A DNA stretch of 7,161 nucleotides from JAAYZM01 sp964510785. GTDB lineage: Bacteria; Actinomycetota; Actinomycetes; Actinomycetales; Cellulomonadaceae. The position numbers and the translations under genes were made by a program. Below, one piece after another: positions 5,583-7,161 of this stretch (within the stretch, counting starts at the first letter, position 1; each line of letters starts with the position of its first letter). The notes under the pieces are model-generated. The model did not search any database and was not told where the DNA came from. It worked only from the letters and a program-made list of their open reading frames with translations. The stretch is from positions 1-7,161 of the forward strand of contig CAZECM010000126.1 of NCBI GenBank assembly GCA_964510785.1. The letters are read 5' to 3'.

Positions 5583-7161
5583 CTAGGCCCGGCCCACCAC
5601 CGAGAACGTCGCCCGCAGCAGGTCCTCGTCGCGCGAGGAACGCCCGACCAGGAGCGCGAACTCGCCCGGCTCGACGACGCGCCTGCCCTCGGCGTCCACG
5701 AGGGTGCACTCGCTGACGGGGAGCGTGAGGTCCACGATCACTACCTCGCCGGGGGCGACGTGGACCTGGCGGTAGGCCTTGAGCTCCTTGGTGGCCCACG
5801 TGACCGAGGTGACGGTGTCGTTGACGTAGACCTGCACGGTCTCCAGTGCCGGGCGCGTGCCGGTGTTGGTGAGGGTGACCGTGGCGCGCACGGTGTCGGC
5901 GACCGCGAGCCGGTGCTGGGGGATCTCGAGGTTCGAGTACTCGACCGTCGTGTAGGACAGTCCCTCGCCGAACGCGAACGGGGTGCGCTGGGTCAGGTCG
6001 GCATACCGCGTGCCGTGCTGGCCGGGCAGCTGGTTGTAGAACACGGGGAGCTGCCCGGCGTGCGCGGCGAACGAGACGGGCAGGCGGCCGGAGGGCTCGA
6101 TGAGTCCCAGGGCGAGCTCGGCGACGGCCCGTCCGCCGGCCATGCCCGGGTTCGCGGCCCAGAAGATCGCACTCGCACCCATCGCCGAGGGCGGTAGGAC
6201 GAGGGGCTTGGAAGCCATGACGACCACCACGAGCGGTGTGCCGGTCGCGGCGAGGGCGTCGAGCAGGGCGACCTGCCCGCCGAGCAGCTCGAGGGTCGCG
6301 GTGGACTTGGTCTCCCCGACCAGATCGATGCAGTCGCCGACGACGGCCACCACGTAGTCGGCGTTCTCCGCGGCCGCGACGGCCTCGGCGAGCTGCGACT
6401 GGTCCACCGGGGCGCTCGTCGCCACCGGGGGCCGGGGCTGACCGTCGGGGTAGAGCTCACCGTCCGGGTTCGGGCCGAGCTCGACGATCTCCGCGCCGCG
6501 AGCGTGCGTGACCGTCCAACCCGCGGGGGCGAGCTCCCGGAACCCGTCGAGCACCGTGGTGGTGAGCTCGCGCGGATGCCCGTCGGGCAGCCAGTCGGCC
6601 TGCCCCGAGCTGCCCGCCCAGTCGCCGAGCTGGGCGTGCTGGTCGTCAGCGTTCGGGCCGACGACGGCCACCGTGCGCGCCGCGGTGTCCCCACCGACCG
6701 TGCGTCCGTCGTCGTCGGCCCTGAACCCTCCCGCGAGGGGCAGGGTGCCGTCGTTGGAGAGCAGCACCAGGGAGCGGCGTGCCACCTCGAGGTTGAGGTC
6801 GACGTGCTCGGCGGCGTGGACCACCTCGCGCTGGCGGGCCGGGTCGGGGTGGCGCGGGTCCTCGAAGAGCCCGAGCTCGAACTTCAAGGTCAGGATCCGG
6901 GCGACCGCTGCGTCGATGCGCGCCTCGTCGAGCATCCCGCGGGCCACGGCGTCCTGCGCGCCGGTGAAGAACTGCGGGGTGGTCATGATCATGTCGTTGC
7001 CGGCGTTGACCGCCGCGGCGGCCGCGTGGGTGTGGTCGGGCTGGATGTGCTGCTCCCAGACCATGCGCCCCACGTTGTCCCAGTCGGTCACGAGGGTCCC
7101 GGTGTAGCCCCACTCGCCGCGCAGCACCTCGTCGAGCAGCCACGAGTTGATCGTGACGGGC
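5583..7161 (-). CDS. Glycoside hydrolase family 3, beta-glucosidase-like (5'-partial)
   Basis: This enzyme hydrolyses beta-linked (or related) sugars from non-reducing ends with retention. The gene enters from beyond the right edge: the frame is open to 7160 (PVTINSWLLDEVLRGEWGYTG), so the start and most of the (beta/alpha)8 barrel are missing and no signal peptide can be judged. About 525 residues are visible, against a usual total of 750-850. The catalytic nucleophile is the Asp of LVTDWDN (visible residue 26, codon 7083-7085). The C-terminal alpha/beta domain (about 130-365) holds LVLLSNDGTLPL, VAVVGPNA and VVAVVGDC. The Glu of VGETKSTATLEL (visible residue 283, codon 6312-6314) is the likely acid/base by alignment with HEASSR of E. 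coli BglX. FAFGEGLSYTTVEY precedes a fibronectin III-like domain (about 416-510) containing KELKAYRQVHVAPGE. The exact sugar substrate is unknown. The MFS gene follows 48 bp downstream; no convincing terminator lies between. Confidence 0.94.
   Translation of the reverse strand, partial: PVTINSWLLDEVLRGEWGYTGTLVTDWDNVGRMVWEQHIQPDHTHAAAAAVNAGNDMIMTTPQFFTGAQDAVARGMLDEARIDAAVARILTLKFELGLFEDPRHPDPARQREVVHAAEHVDLNLEVARRSLVLLSNDGTLPLAGGFRADDDGRTVGGDTAARTVAVVGPNADDQHAQLGDWAGSSGQADWLPDGHPRELTTTVLDGFRELAPAGWTVTHARGAEIVELGPNPDGELYPDGQPRPPVATSAPVDQSQLAEAVAAAENADYVVAVVGDCIDLVGETKSTATLELLGGQVALLDALAATGTPLVVVVMASKPLVLPPSAMGASAIFWAANPGMAGGRAVAELALGLIEPSGRLPVSFAAHAGQLPVFYNQLPGQHGTRYADLTQRTPFAFGEGLSYTTVEYSNLEIPQHRLAVADTVRATVTLTNTGTRPALETVQVYVNDTVTSVTWATKELKAYRQVHVAPGEVVIVDLTLPVSECTLVDAEGRRVVEPGEFALLVGRSSRDEDLLRATFSVVGRA

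Noticed and set aside
4759..5799. 346-codon - strand frame bridging the GH3 and MFS genes
   Set aside because: Arg/Pro/Ala-rich shadow of the MFS gene in another frame, with no recognisable domain.

Overview
The window comes from a very GC-rich genome (third codon positions are mostly G or C, GTG starts are common, genes are tightly packed). It most resembles a facultatively anaerobic, sugar-degrading actinobacterium, for example the Cellulomonas/Oerskovia/Promicromonospora neighbourhood. That placement is inferred from protein style and base composition and was not searched. The sequence is a draft assembly: ten Ns interrupt the first gene.

Layout. Bases 1-3052 (+ strand) hold the 3' part of a respiratory nitrate reductase operon: narH (iron-sulfur beta subunit, 5' end outside the window, interrupted by the N run), narJ (assembly chaperone) and narI (cytochrome b anchor). 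The start and stop codons of narH/narJ and narJ/narI overlap by four bases (GTGA and ATGA). Bases 3059-3808 (- strand) encode a winged-helix regulator of the SufR-like ArsR-family group, with conserved C-terminal cysteines that suggest an Fe-S or metal sensor. Diverging from it, 3891-4265 (+ strand) encodes a small DUF2249 protein flanked by unusual Cys clusters at both ends. The 82-bp gap between the two contains an AT-rich 35-bp imperfect dyad that coincides with a candidate promoter facing the DUF2249 gene and overlaps the regulator's start codon. Bases 4272-5534 (- strand) encode an MFS exporter of the EntS-like group. Bases 5583-7161 (- strand) carry the 3' part of a family 3 glycoside hydrolase (beta-glucosidase type).

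How the genes work together. NarH passes electrons from the quinol-oxidising NarI to the catalytic NarG (expected just upstream), and NarJ assembles NarG; together they support nitrate respiration. The regulator/DUF2249 pair beside nar looks like a small sensor-effector module, plausibly responding to nitrate-respiration by-products (NO, nitrite) or Fe-S stress. That role is a hypothesis. The MFS and GH3 genes form a separate same-strand pair with no visible link to nitrate.

Both convergent gene pairs (narI/regulator and DUF2249/MFS) are separated by exactly 6 bp. No stretch over 300 bases lacks a gene. No RNA genes, mobile elements or CRISPR arrays were seen.
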